A stretch of 64,000 nt of DNA, taken from the NCBI RefSeq assembly GCF_900090315.1, contig NZ_FMHZ01000002.1:6666501-6730500 (forward strand), read 5' to 3'. This DNA is from Micromonospora citrea. GTDB taxonomy: Bacteria; Actinomycetota; Actinomycetes; Mycobacteriales; Micromonosporaceae. The notes beneath the pieces are model-generated. The model was not told the origin of the DNA, ran no database searches, and was given only the letters and a program-made list of their open reading frames with translations. Of this stretch, positions 19,996 to 28,540 are shown one piece after another; positions within the stretch are counted from its first letter, which is position 1, and every line of letters starts with the position of its first letter. A program made the position numbers and the translations under genes.

Positions 19996-21261
19996 TCAGT
20001 ACGCCGGCCGGTCGTCGAGGTCGGCCTCGGGCAGTTCCTCGGGTTCGGCGACCCACGCCGAGAAGACCGGCACGCCGTGCCACGGCCCGGTCGCGCCGCC
20101 GGGCCGGGTGTCGGTGGCCACCGCCACCACGGCGTACGGGTGGCCGAAGCGCAGCTCCGCGACCCGCGCGACCCCCTCGGGCGGCAGACTCATCCACGCC
20201 ATCATCCCGGTGACCGCGGCGGCCTCGAAGCCGTGCCGACCGTAGCGGGCCATCGCGGCCTGCGCCGCCTCGAACTCCAGCCCCGGGGCGTCCAGCAACT
20301 CGCCGAACACCCGGGCGACGGCGGGGAGGCCCAGCTCGGGCGCGGCCAGCTCGTGCCGGCTCTCCGCCGACCAGCAGGGCAGGGCCGCCGTCACGCGTTC
20401 CTCCCGACCGTCCGGGGCCGAGGTCCGGACCGGCTCCTCCCGCAGCGTCCACAGCGGCGTCTCGCCGAGCGGAAGGTCGAACAGGGAGCGCCGGCCGGCC
20501 GGCAGCCGGTCGCCCGCGGCGGCGGCCTCCGCCGCGACGCCGTGGGCGGCGGCGAGGACGTCCCCGGCCGCCACCCGGGGCGCGGCCGCGACGGAGACCA
20601 CCAGCAGCCCGGCCTCGCCGTCGGCGGTGCCGGCCGGCTGGGCGTGCGCGGCGTGCGCCGCGACGGTGCCGGCCCGCGCGGTGTCCGCGATCCAGCACCG
20701 GTGGCCGTGCTCCGGCGTGCGCAGCGCCCGGCTCAGCCGGCCGGCCCAGGCGCTGCCCGGCCCGAGCGCCGCGGCGGGCGCCACCTCGAACGGCTCGGCC
20801 CAGGACACCCGGGTGGCGAGGGCGCTCGCCAGGACCAGCAGCACGTCCGGCGTGACCGTCAACGGGAACGTCCCGATGAGGCCGAGGGTGTGCTCGCGGG
20901 CCCACGCGTCGAGCCCGCTCTGGTCGGGCACCGGCCCGGTGACGGTCGGCGCGGGCAGGGCCGACCGCCACGCGTCGAGCCCGGCGCTCGTCCCGCACCC
21001 CGGCCGGTGCCAGAACGCGGTGGCCGAGGGCACCAGCGGGTGCGGCGCCTCCAGCAGGGCGCGGGCGGCCTCGGCGGCGGTCCGCACGTCGGTGCCGAGC
21101 ACCTCCTCCAGCTCCGCGCGGGTCGCACCGGTGGTCGCCGGCGCGGCGAGCGCCAGCAGCAGCCAGGCGCCGAGCGGGGAGGCGACGTGGTGCCCGTCGC
21201 CGGTCACGGCGTGCAGGCGTTCGGCGTAGCGGGCCAGGGGAGCGCGGATGTCCGTCGTCAC
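19996..21261 (-). CDS. Serpin family protease inhibitor-like protein
   Basis: 421 residues from a GTG start. No signal peptide is visible, so it is probably cytoplasmic. Serpin landmarks: ASPLGAWLLLALAA near the N-terminus, LASALATRVSWAEPF in the middle, a C-terminal FGHPYAVVAVA strand and a final FSAWVAEPEE. The reactive loop is recognisable, with hinge EAAAVTG and then MSLPPE. Aligned by eye with alpha-1-antitrypsin (MSIPPE), the predicted P1-P1' bond is Met357-Ser358. The middle is Ala-rich and less like animal serpins. Serpins trap serine proteases of the subtilisin or trypsin class. It lies next to the biosynthetic cluster but in the opposite orientation, so I do not count it as part of it. 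Confidence 0.82.
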   Translation of the reverse strand: MTTDIRAPLARYAERLHAVTGDGHHVASPLGAWLLLALAAPATTGATRAELEEVLGTDVRTAAEAARALLEAPHPLVPSATAFWHRPGCGTSAGLDAWRSALPAPTVTGPVPDQSGLDAWAREHTLGLIGTFPLTVTPDVLLVLASALATRVSWAEPFEVAPAAALGPGSAWAGRLSRALRTPEHGHRCWIADTARAGTVAAHAAHAQPAGTADGEAGLLVVSVAAAPRVAAGDVLAAAHGVAAEAAAAGDRLPAGRRSLFDLPLGETPLWTLREEPVRTSAPDGREERVTAALPCWSAESRHELAAPELGLPAVARVFGELLDAPGLEFEAAQAAMARYGRHGFEAAAVTGMMAWMSLPPEGVARVAELRFGHPYAVVAVATDTRPGGATGPWHGVPVFSAWVAEPEELPEADLDDRPAY

Positions 21262-21304
21262 CGCTCCACTGTGCCCGCCGCCGCCCCCGCCGTCACCACC
21301 GCCG

Positions 21305-21820
21305 TCAGGACCACAGCTCGAACGGCTCGTCGATCTCCTCGCCGGCGAGGAACGGGGTCAGCAGCTCCGGCAGCCGGCCCGGGTAGAACCGCTCCCGGCT
21401 CGCCACCACCTCCGGCACCGACCACCAGCGGAAGCCGAAGTAGTCCTCCACCTCGTAGTCGAGCCGGTGCGCCTCGTCCACGTCCGGCCCCGCTCCGGCG
21501 AGCCGCACGGGCACGATCACCTCGTCCTGGAGGTGCCGCCGCTGCCGGTGGACGAAGCTGGCCCGCCGCCGCCACGTCGGCGGGCCGACCTGCCCGGCGG
21601 TGGCGACGATGCCGGTCTCCTCCCGCAGCTCCCGCAGCGCCGTGTCCAGGTAGGTCTCGCCGGGGTCCGCGCCGCCGCCGGGCAGCTCCCACCAGGTGCC
21701 CAGCCGGGGGTGGTCCGGGTCTCGGGTGTGGAACAGCAGCACCCGGTCGGCGGCGTCCAGCACCACCACCCGCACCGCGCTGCGCTCGAAGACCGGCAGA
21801 TCCCGCGGTAGTTCGATCAC
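21305..21820 (-). CDS. Nudix hydrolase
   Basis: 171 residues, GTG start. The Nudix box is complete: it begins GGGADPGETY and ends with the metal-binding REL-x-EE-x-G core (RELREETGI), matching GX5EX7REUXEEXGU. This family splits nucleoside diphosphates linked to another group (NDP-X). The substrate cannot be read from the sequence. The last third is rich in aromatic residues (DYFGFRWW) and is of normal length. It follows the serpin gene's 5' end in the same direction (43-bp gap) but has no obvious functional link to it. Confidence 0.92.
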   Translation of the reverse strand: MIELPRDLPVFERSAVRVVVLDAADRVLLFHTRDPDHPRLGTWWELPGGGADPGETYLDTALRELREETGIVATAGQVGPPTWRRRASFVHRQRRHLQDEVIVPVRLAGAGPDVDEAHRLDYEVEDYFGFRWWSVPEVVASRERFYPGRLPELLTPFLAGEEIDEPFELWS

Positions 21821-22017
21821 CGGTCCATCATGCCCGCGACGCGGTCCGTGGCCGTGCCCGGCCGACGGCCGGCCGCCCCGTCGACGTCGCGGACCGGGCT
21901 GGCGTCCTCGGCGGCACGGGCCCGAAGCGCACCCCCCGCCCGGCCGCCCGCCGGCGGGTCGCGGTCGCCGGCAGGGGAGCCGGCACGCCGGCGAGCGGGA
22001 TCGGGCATCCTCGGACG

Positions 22018-22392
22018 GTGACGAAGCCGCGCCGCGCCCGACTGTCGGGCATCTACGCCGCGGACATCCAGGTGTTCCGCTTCTATCCCGACGGTCTCGC
22101 GCTCGACGTCCTCGTGAAGCCGGCCCCCGACGCGACCCACGGGCCGGCCATCGCCCGGTGGTTGCGCCGCGAGTCGCCCCTGAGCGGCGTCCACGCCGTC
22201 CGGTACGCCGTGTCCGCCGGCCGGATCTCGTTCACCACGCCCGGCCACTTCGGCGAAGGCGACGTCGAGCTGAGCGGCACGTGGCGTGCGGGCCGCCTCG
22301 TCCTGCGCGCGCGCCACGGCGGGCGCGCGGCACCGGATCGACACTTCCGCCTGATCTGGCCGGCGCGCATGCGGCACGGACCGGGCACCTGA
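22018..22392 (+). CDS. Hypothetical protein, possible lipocalin-like small protein
   Basis: 124 residues from a GTG start. I do not recognise a named family. The order of elements (VFRFYPDGLALDV, then a WLRRESP helix, then alternating strands ending FRLIWP) resembles small beta-rich actinomycete proteins that report 'YRFYPDG' repeats. Codon positions are normal for the region and the frame is open from end to end, which supports real coding. No signal peptide is seen. No strong ribosome site precedes the start. It stands alone between the Nudix gene and a gene remnant. Confidence 0.6.
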   Translation: MTKPRRARLSGIYAADIQVFRFYPDGLALDVLVKPAPDATHGPAIARWLRRESPLSGVHAVRYAVSAGRISFTTPGHFGEGDVELSGTWRAGRLVLRARHGGRAAPDRHFRLIWPARMRHGPGT

Positions 22393-22485
22393 CCGCCGTC
22401 GGGCAATGCCGTCACGGCGGATCAGGGTGGGACCTCCCCGGCCGCTCGACCAGCTCCGGACGTGCCTCCGCTCAGGGGGGGGCGG

Positions 22486-22659
22486 TCAGTCGGTGGGCGG
22501 GGCGCCGAGGCGGTGCGGCAGTCGCCGGCCGAGCGGCAGCCGCTCGTCCGCGTCGGTGTCGGTGCGGATGTCCACGTTCAGGGCGAAGCAGTACAGCCGG
22601 TCGCCGCGTTCGACCCAGCCGACCCACCAGCCGGTGCCGGTGGCACGGCACCGGCGACG
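22486..22659 (-). pseudogene. Remnant of a class D (OXA-type) beta-lactamase-like C-terminus
   Basis: Reading the minus strand, 57 codons end in a stop at 22486. They spell ATGTGWWVGWVERGDRLY, then CFALNVDI. This matches the end of class D enzymes: KTGTG (here ATGTG), GWxVGWVE and FALNxD. The frame is closed by an in-frame stop at 22660-22662 just upstream. The N-terminal part with the SxxK serine is missing, its place taken by the DUF4291 gene. The missing Lys of KTG also argues that it is dead. The assignment rests on these motifs alone. Confidence 0.62.
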
Positions 22660-22687
22660 TCACGCCCCGCCCGCGCGGGCAGACCCC

Positions 22688-23290
22688 TCACGGGATCGTC
22701 GCGTCGACGACGGCGGCCACGTCGGGCGGCAGCGGGTACGGGCGCTCCGGCGGCAGCAGGGCCTCGGCGGCGGCGTCGTCGCCGGCGTCGAGCGCCGCGC
22801 GCACCGCGTGGGCGGTCGCGGTCACGTCGGTCAGGGCGACCAGCCACTCGTCGACGTACCGCCGCACCGCCTCGCCGGAGAGCCCGACCTGGAGCGACCG
22901 GTGCGGTAGCGGGGCGAGCCGCAGCGACCGCTCGGGGTCCCACTGCACCCGCACCGGGCTGTCGCGCAGCCGCCGCGACCAGGTCTCCCGGTCCGGGTAC
23001 CGGTCGCGGTCGAAGCTGCTCGGGCACGAGTGGGCCAGCGCCCACTCGAAGCCGGAGCGGGTGATCTCGACGGCGAGCACCCGTTCCTGCCCGGGCTTCG
23101 TGCCCCAGCCGCAGCGGTACATCATCCAGCGGAACGAGGGCTTGACCCAGGTCATCCGTTCCCGCTTGAACGGCGGGACGAAGCGGCCGGCGGCCAGCGC
23201 CGCCCCGGCGATCTCCGGCGGGTACGCCTGGTACACGGTCACGGTGTCGGCGGTGAAGTCGGCGCGGACCTGGTGGGCGGGGACCGTCAT
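22688..23290 (-). CDS. DUF4291 domain-containing protein
   Basis: 200 residues. The family's conserved block is clear: VRADFTADTVTVYQAY at the N-terminus, PPFKRERMTWVKPSF, WMMYRCGWGTKPGQE and VLAVEITRSGFEWAL. The function of DUF4291 is unknown. The charged, Trp-rich core suggests a soluble enzyme or nucleic-acid protein, but nothing more can be said. ATG 23290 is chosen over a longer in-frame extension because the family starts at this point. It is divergent from the PemK-like gene (88 bp between starts), and a beta-lactamase remnant lies just after its stop. Confidence 0.88.
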   Translation of the reverse strand: MTVPAHQVRADFTADTVTVYQAYPPEIAGAALAAGRFVPPFKRERMTWVKPSFRWMMYRCGWGTKPGQERVLAVEITRSGFEWALAHSCPSSFDRDRYPDRETWSRRLRDSPVRVQWDPERSLRLAPLPHRSLQVGLSGEAVRRYVDEWLVALTDVTATAHAVRAALDAGDDAAAEALLPPERPYPLPPDVAAVVDATIP

Positions 23291-23378
23291 GCCGCCGATA
23301 CTGATCGACCGCCGGTCGCCGGTCCAGCGGATTGTCGCCGCCTCCGGGCGGCGGCGGGGCGGGGGATAGGCTGCCGGC

Positions 23379-23861
23379 GTGGCTGGACTTCTCAGGAGCG
23401 TGGCGGCGCGCATCGGCGGCGTCATCCCGTCGCCCCGTCGACCGGGGCCCGCGCCCGCGCAGGTGGCCCGGCGGCGCCAGGTCGCGGCGCTGCAACGCCG
23501 TGAGCTGACGTACGCCCCGGAGCTCGACGGGCACGCGGACCCGGGCGAGATCGTCTGGACCTGGGTGCCCTACGAGGACGATCCGCGCCAGGGCAAGGAC
23601 CGCCCGGTGCTGGTGGTGGGCCGGCACAGCCGCACCCTGTTCGGGCTGATGCTCTCCAGCCAGAGCGAACGCGACGGCCAGCGGCACTGGCTGGCGTTGG
23701 GACCGGGCGAGTGGGACCGGGACAACCGGCCGAGCTGGGTGCGCCTGGACCGCGTGCTGACCATGCGGGAGGACAGCATCCGCCGGGAGGGCGCGGTGCT
23801 GGACCGGGCCCGTTTCGACCGGGTCGGGCAGGCCCTGCGCGCCGGCTACGGCTGGCGCTGA
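23379..23861 (+). CDS. PemK/MazF-like (growth inhibitor) family protein
   Basis: 160 residues from GTG. An Arg/Pro-rich basic N-terminal extension of about 50 residues precedes the PemK/MazF-type barrel, which begins PGEIVWTWVPYEDDP and continues GKDRPVLVVGR, the usual RPVLVV strand of the fold. The end (VRLDRVLTM, then the helix VGQALRAGYG) also fits. Classical PemK/MazF are ribosome-independent mRNA endonucleases paired with a small antitoxin. No small antitoxin gene lies next to this one, and the N-terminal extension is atypical, so it may be an orphan or a non-toxic relative. Confidence 0.75.
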   Translation: MAGLLRSVAARIGGVIPSPRRPGPAPAQVARRRQVAALQRRELTYAPELDGHADPGEIVWTWVPYEDDPRQGKDRPVLVVGRHSRTLFGLMLSSQSERDGQRHWLALGPGEWDRDNRPSWVRLDRVLTMREDSIRREGAVLDRARFDRVGQALRAGYGWR

Positions 23862-23885
23862 CGAGGCCTCCGGGGCGCTCAGAGG

Positions 23886-24536
23886 TCAGGCCGGTTCCCG
23901 GCTGGGGGACACCCCGGCGTCCCGGGCGTCCGGCGGCGGGTACGGCTGCTCGGCCAGCAGGCGGGCCAGGTGCGCGCTGTTGAGCGCCAGCGCCTTCGTG
24001 GTGCGGCCCGTGGTGTCCGGCTTCGGCCGGGCGTCGATGTAGTCGACCTTGTGCAGCGCCTCGCCGACCCAGTACGTGGCGCCGGCCGCCGGGCAGGTGA
24101 AGCCGACCTCGTTGAGCGCCTGCTGCACCTGGCCGATCGTGTGGTGCGCGCCGTCCTCGTTGCCGACGACCGCGACGCCGCCCACCTTGCCGTAGGTGAG
24201 CAGCCGGCCCTCGGCGTCGGTCTCGGACAGTTCGGCGTCGAGCCGTTCGAGGACCATCTTGCACACGGCCGACGGCTGGCCGAGCCAGATCGGCGTGGCG
24301 ACGACGAGGATCTGCGCGGCCAGCAGCCTGGACCGGATGGCCGGCCACCCGTCGCCGCCGCCCTCGTCGGTCGAGACCCCGAACCGCACGTCGTGGTCGA
24401 CGACCCGGACGAGTTCGCCCTCGACTCCCTGGGTGGCGAGTTCGTCGAGGACCTCCCGCCCGAGCACCTCCGAACTCGACGGGGCGGGTGACCGCTTCAG
24501 GGTGCAGTTCAGGACCAGGGCCCGGATGGTCGCCAC
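23886..24536 (-). CDS. Flavodoxin-fold NAD(P)H-dependent reductase
   Basis: 216 residues. The N-terminal strand and phosphate loop (ALVLNCTLKRSPAPSSSE) bind FMN in this family, followed by ILVVATPIWLGQPSA and VGGVAVVGNEDGAHH, both parts of the flavodoxin/NADPH-dependent FMN reductase fold. It should be a cytosolic flavin reductase of unknown substrate. GTG 24536 is preferred because GAGAGGAA lies just upstream; an in-frame ATG 43 bp further upstream would add residues outside the family. It has no clear partner. Confidence 0.86.
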   Translation of the reverse strand: MATIRALVLNCTLKRSPAPSSSEVLGREVLDELATQGVEGELVRVVDHDVRFGVSTDEGGGDGWPAIRSRLLAAQILVVATPIWLGQPSAVCKMVLERLDAELSETDAEGRLLTYGKVGGVAVVGNEDGAHHTIGQVQQALNEVGFTCPAAGATYWVGEALHKVDYIDARPKPDTTGRTTKALALNSAHLARLLAEQPYPPPDARDAGVSPSREPA

Positions 24537-24703
24537 GATCGTTCCTCTCGGCCGCGCCGCGCTGATGTCCTTCGGCATACCCGGCAGGCGGCGCGAGACA
24601 CGTCGGGACGCGGCGCGCCGCCGGGAGGTCCAGGTGTGCCGCTCGGCGTCCCGACGGCAGGGTGTCGGGACGGCCGACGGTCGGTGGACGGCTGCCGTGC
24701 TGC

Positions 24704-25354
<651 letters not shown>

Positions 25355-25434
25355 GGGACCTCCCGTCGTCACGATGGCCGCGGCCCGCGAGGCGTGGCGT
25401 GCCGCGCCTCTCGCGGGACCCTGTCGTCGCTGGT

Positions 25435-25449
25435 GACAGCCCAGCTGTC
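25435..25449. promoter_or_regulatory. Small inverted repeat in a divergent intergenic region
   Basis: The 263 bp between the GGDEF and DUF397 starts hold an exact 6-bp inverted repeat (gacagc, 3-nt spacer, gctgtc) and a TATCAT box at 25490-25495 that could be a -10 element. No matching -35 element is obvious. I see nothing else in this gap. Confidence 0.3.
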
Positions 25450-25617
25450 GGTAACACAGAGTGAACGGATCGGTACCGGTCACGTGCGTTATCATGCTCG
25501 CCGTCCGATGCAGATGCAAGAGCAGATGCACGTGCAGCAAGCCCTCGTCGATGCCGTGCGACTCTCCGCAGCCCCGCCGCGCGGCAGCGGCGCCCCTCGC
25601 GCAGAGAAAGACGCCCA

Positions 25618-25857
25618 ATGCAGCAGCCACCCAACGGCGTTCCCACCACCCAGTTGCCCCCGCTCAACTGGCAGAAGAGCCGCCGGAGCAACCCCAGCGG
25701 CAACTGCGTCGAGCTGGCGGAACTGCCCGGCGGCGCCGGCATCGCCCTGCGCAACTCCCGCCACCCGGACGGCCCGGCACTGATCTACACGGTGGACGAG
25801 ATCGCCGCGTTCGTGCTCGGCGCCCGCGACGGTGACTTCGATCACCTGATCGACTGA
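25618..25857 (+). CDS. DUF397 domain-containing protein
   Basis: 79 residues. The domain is typical: LNWQKSRRSNPSGNCVELAE, then an R-N-S-R-H-P-D-G-P turn and a final AFVLGARDGDFD. DUF397 genes occur in many copies in actinomycetes, usually beside an XRE regulator with a DUF5753 domain, as here (130 bp downstream, same strand). Such pairs (the BldB/WhiJ-AbaA-like modules of Streptomyces) are linked to development and secondary metabolism. That role is an inference for this copy. The ATG at 25618 has only a weak AGAGAAAG ribosome site. Confidence 0.93.
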   Translation: MQQPPNGVPTTQLPPLNWQKSRRSNPSGNCVELAELPGGAGIALRNSRHPDGPALIYTVDEIAAFVLGARDGDFDHLID

Positions 25858-25987
25858 CCGCCGCCCGGCCGGCCGCGGAGATCCGCCGTCGCCGGGGAGT
25901 TCTCCTCACTCACGGTTCATGGCATGCTTACACGTCGGCCGGGCCGGGGTCCCCGGTCGGCACCGTCGGGCATGCGGAGGGGCGGCA

Positions 25988-26875
25988 GTGACGATGGTTC
26001 CCGCCGAGGGAGGTTCGGCCACCGGGCCCACCGTGCTGCGGATGCTGCTCGGCGCCCAGTTGCGCCGGCTGCGCGAGTCCAGCGGGGTGACCCGCGAGGG
26101 CGCCGGCTGGGAGATCCGGGCCTCCGAGTCGAAGATCAGCCGGATGGAGCTGGGCCGGGTCGGCTTCAAGGAACGCGACGTCGCCGACCTGCTCACCCTC
26201 TACGGCGTCACCGAGCCGGACGAGCGCGAGGCGCTGCTCAAACTCGCCCGGGACGCCAACAGCCCCGGCTGGTGGCACCGCTACGGCGACGTCCTGCCGA
26301 GCTGGTTCCAGTCGTACCTCGGCCTGGAGGCCGCCGCGGCCCTGATCCGTTCCTATGAGGTCCAGTTCGTCCCCGGCCTGCTCCAGACCCGGGAGTACGC
26401 CCGGGCCGTGGTGCTGCTCGGCCACGGGCGGGCCGCGCCGGCGGAGATCGAGCGCCGGGTCGCCCTGCGCATGCAGCGCCAGCGGCTGCTGCGCCGGGAG
26501 AACCCGCCGCTGCTCTGGGCGGTGGTGGACGAGGCCGCCCTGCGCCGGCCCATCGGCGGGCCCGAGGTGATGCGCGGCCAGGTGGCGGCGCTGATCGAGG
26601 CGACCAGGTCGCCCCACATCCGGCTCCAGGTCATCCCCTTCGCCGCCGGCGGGCACGCGGCGGCGGGCGGCGCCTTCACGATCCTGCGCTTCGGCGACCA
26701 GGACCTGCCCGACATCGTCTACATCGAGCAGCTCACCAGCGCGCTCTACCTCGACAAGCGCGACGACCTCGACTACTACGCGGTGGCGATGGAGCGGCTC
26801 TGCGTCGAGGCCGAGCCGCCGGAGCGTACGCCCGAGATCCTCGGCCGGCTGCTGGACGAGGTCTACCCGGCGTGA
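25988..26875 (+). CDS. XRE family regulator with DUF5753 domain
   Basis: 295 residues. Residues 15-75 form a helix-turn-helix (LGAQLRRLRESSG, ESKISRMELGR). The rest is the DUF5753 module: WFQSYLGLEAAAALIRSYE, VPGLLQTREYA, IRLQVIPFAAGGHAA and VYIEQLTSALYLD. GTG 25988 is used because GGAGGGG lies 6 nt upstream; ATG 25994 is possible. It probably works with the DUF397 protein just upstream as a DNA-binding partner pair. No target site can be named from the sequence. Confidence 0.94.
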   Translation: MTMVPAEGGSATGPTVLRMLLGAQLRRLRESSGVTREGAGWEIRASESKISRMELGRVGFKERDVADLLTLYGVTEPDEREALLKLARDANSPGWWHRYGDVLPSWFQSYLGLEAAAALIRSYEVQFVPGLLQTREYARAVVLLGHGRAAPAEIERRVALRMQRQRLLRRENPPLLWAVVDEAALRRPIGGPEVMRGQVAALIEATRSPHIRLQVIPFAAGGHAAAGGAFTILRFGDQDLPDIVYIEQLTSALYLDKRDDLDYYAVAMERLCVEAEPPERTPEILGRLLDEVYPA

Positions 26876-26984
26876 CCCCTCCGGGGGCCCTGCGCCGGGC
26901 GGTCCCTCGGTTAGCATGGTCGCCGACCGGCGACAGTGGACGGACGCCACCGGTGGCGGTTGGCGCAGAGTCGTGGAGGCAGCC

Positions 26985-27833
26985 TTGACCACCGACGCCC
27001 CGGGCGTGACCACCGGCCCCACCCACCCGAGCGACCGCATCGACACCTCGGTGGCCCACCCCGCGCGCCGCTACAACTACTGGCTGGGCGGCAAGGACAA
27101 CTTCCAGGCCGACCGGGACTCCGGCGACGCCATGGCGGCGGCCTTCCCGACGATCCGCACCGCCGCCCTGGAGAACCGCCGCTTCCTCCAGCGGGCCGTG
27201 CGCCACCTGGCCCGGGAGGCGGGCATCCGCCAGTTCCTCGACATCGGCACCGGCATCCCGACCGCCGACAACACCCACGAGGTCGCCCAGGCGGTCGCCC
27301 CCGAGTCGCGGGTGGTCTACGTCGACAACGACCCGATCGTGCTCGCGCACGCCCGGGCGCTGCTCACCAGTTCCCCGCAGGGCGCCACCGCCTACATCGA
27401 CGCCGACCTGCGCGACCCGGAGCGGATCCTGGCCCATCCCGACCTGCTGCGCACCATCGACCTGTCCCGGCCGGTCGGGTTGATGCTGGTGGCGATCCTG
27501 CACTTCGTTCCCGACGGCGACGACCCGTACGCCGTGGTCGCCCGGCTGCTCGACGCCCTGCCGCCGGGCAGTTACCTGGCTGCCTCCCACGCCACCCACG
27601 ACTACCTGCCCCCGGAGATCGCCCGGGAGGCGAAGGCCGCCAGCCGGGGCGACGGCCCGCACGGCCTGATCAACCTGCGCAGCCGGGAGGAGTTCGTCCG
27701 GTTCTTCGACGGCCTCGAGCTGGTGGAGCCCGGTGTGACCTCGGTGGCCGAGTGGCGCGCCGACGACGCCCCGCAGCCCCGGCCGTCGGTGGCCGAGGTC
27801 AGCATGTACGGGGCGGTGGCCCGCAAGTCCTGA
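26985..27833 (+). CDS. SAM-dependent methyltransferase, SAV2177/DUF574 family
   Basis: 282 residues. The family signature is complete: RRYNYWLGGKDNF near the N-terminus, FLDIGTGIPTADNTHE as the SAM loop, VVYVDNDPIVLAHARALL, then HFVPDGDDPYAVV and YLAASHAT. The methyl acceptor is unknown. TTG 26985 is chosen because a GGAGG ribosome site lies 5 nt upstream; GTG 26973 or 26916 would add N-terminal residues not expected in the family. It follows the DUF397/XRE pair in the same direction and is often part of such sets. Confidence 0.92.
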   Translation: MTTDAPGVTTGPTHPSDRIDTSVAHPARRYNYWLGGKDNFQADRDSGDAMAAAFPTIRTAALENRRFLQRAVRHLAREAGIRQFLDIGTGIPTADNTHEVAQAVAPESRVVYVDNDPIVLAHARALLTSSPQGATAYIDADLRDPERILAHPDLLRTIDLSRPVGLMLVAILHFVPDGDDPYAVVARLLDALPPGSYLAASHATHDYLPPEIAREAKAASRGDGPHGLINLRSREEFVRFFDGLELVEPGVTSVAEWRADDAPQPRPSVAEVSMYGAVARKS

Positions 27834-27853
27834 CCCGCTCCTCGTCCGCCCGC

Positions 27854-27871
27854 CCCGCCCCGCGGGGCGGG
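27854..27871. terminator. GC-rich palindrome after the methyltransferase gene
   Basis: A 9+9 bp self-complementary stretch (centre 27862/27863) lies 21 bp past the stop and before the opposing CGNR gene. As RNA it would need a loop, leaving roughly 7 bp of stem. It is a weak terminator candidate for this convergent pair. Confidence 0.45.
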
Positions 27872-27921
27872 CGCGTCTGTGCCCGGCCCGCCCGGCGGGG
27901 GGCACGCGTCTGTGCCCGGCC
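27872..27921. repeat. 17-bp exact direct repeat
   Basis: The 17-mer at 27872-27888 is repeated exactly at 27905-27921, with a GC-rich spacer of 16 bp. It lies in the 148-bp gap between convergent genes. No function is apparent; a short duplication by replication slippage is the simplest reading. Confidence 0.6.
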
Positions 27922-27981
27922 GATGCCCGTACCGTCGGTCACGCTGACCCGGCGATGTCGGTGGGCGCGGCGGGACGGCCG

Positions 27982-28497
27982 CTAGACGCGGGAGCGGTGG
28001 CTGGCGACGCGGGCCCGCGAGGAACAGGTGGCGGAGCAGTAGCGGCGGGGGCGTCCCGGGCTGTGCGTGGGGAAGACGCGGTCGCACCCCGGCGCCTGGC
28101 AGACGCCCAGGGGCGGCTGTTGGTGCTCGGCGACGAGGATGGCCAGGGCCATCGCCGAGGAGGCGGTGAACCACTCGCCCCAGCCGGCGTCGTCGCCGCT
28201 GTCGACGTGCAGGTGCCACGGCGTGTCCTCGTGCGCCGTCAGCCGCGGCGGCCCGCAGGCGGCGAGCACCTCGTTCAGCCGGGCGCAGGCCTCCTCGAGC
28301 GAGCCGGCCCGGGCGACCGGGCGGATCCTGGCGGCGGCGTCACGTAGCTGACGAGCCTCGTCGGGCCGCAACGACGGGACCGTCTCCCCGTGTGCCGCGA
28401 GGGCGGCGCACAGGCCCGCGTCGTCCCCGTCGGCCGCGTTGATCACGTCGGCGCAGCGCCGTGTCGCGGCTTCCGCCCCCGCCTTGAACATCGCCAT
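27982..28497 (-). CDS. CGNR zinc finger (ABATE-type) regulator
   Basis: 171 residues. A helical N-terminal region (about 1-120; ends WGEWFTASSAMALAILV) matches the ABATE domain seen before CGNR fingers. The C-terminal finger reads GVCQAPGCDRVF, then RRYCSATCSSRARVASHR, with two Cys pairs for zinc. Such proteins are predicted DNA-binding regulators sensing small molecules. The gene is divergent from an MFS transporter with only 21 bp between the chosen starts, so control of that transporter is a reasonable inference. Confidence 0.9.
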   Translation of the reverse strand: MAMFKAGAEAATRRCADVINAADGDDAGLCAALAAHGETVPSLRPDEARQLRDAAARIRPVARAGSLEEACARLNEVLAACGPPRLTAHEDTPWHLHVDSGDDAGWGEWFTASSAMALAILVAEHQQPPLGVCQAPGCDRVFPTHSPGRPRRYCSATCSSRARVASHRSRV

Positions 28498-28509
28498 GGC
28501 ACCATCCTA

Positions 28510-28540
28510 TGTAACGTAATGGCCGTGACAAACCGTTACA
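28510..28540. promoter_or_regulatory. Inverted repeat at the CGNR/MFS divergent start region
   Basis: Seven-bp arms tgtaacg (28510-28516) and cgttaca (28534-28540) are exact reverse complements with a 17-nt spacer, which also spans the annotated MFS start. AT-rich for this genome, it is a candidate operator for the CGNR protein. If so, the MFS protein may truly start downstream, for example at ATG 28561. Confidence 0.4.

Noticed and set aside
19996..21820. Serpin and Nudix genes as part of the biosynthetic cluster
   Set aside because: They are convergent with the operon, separated by a strong terminator, and have no evident biosynthetic role.
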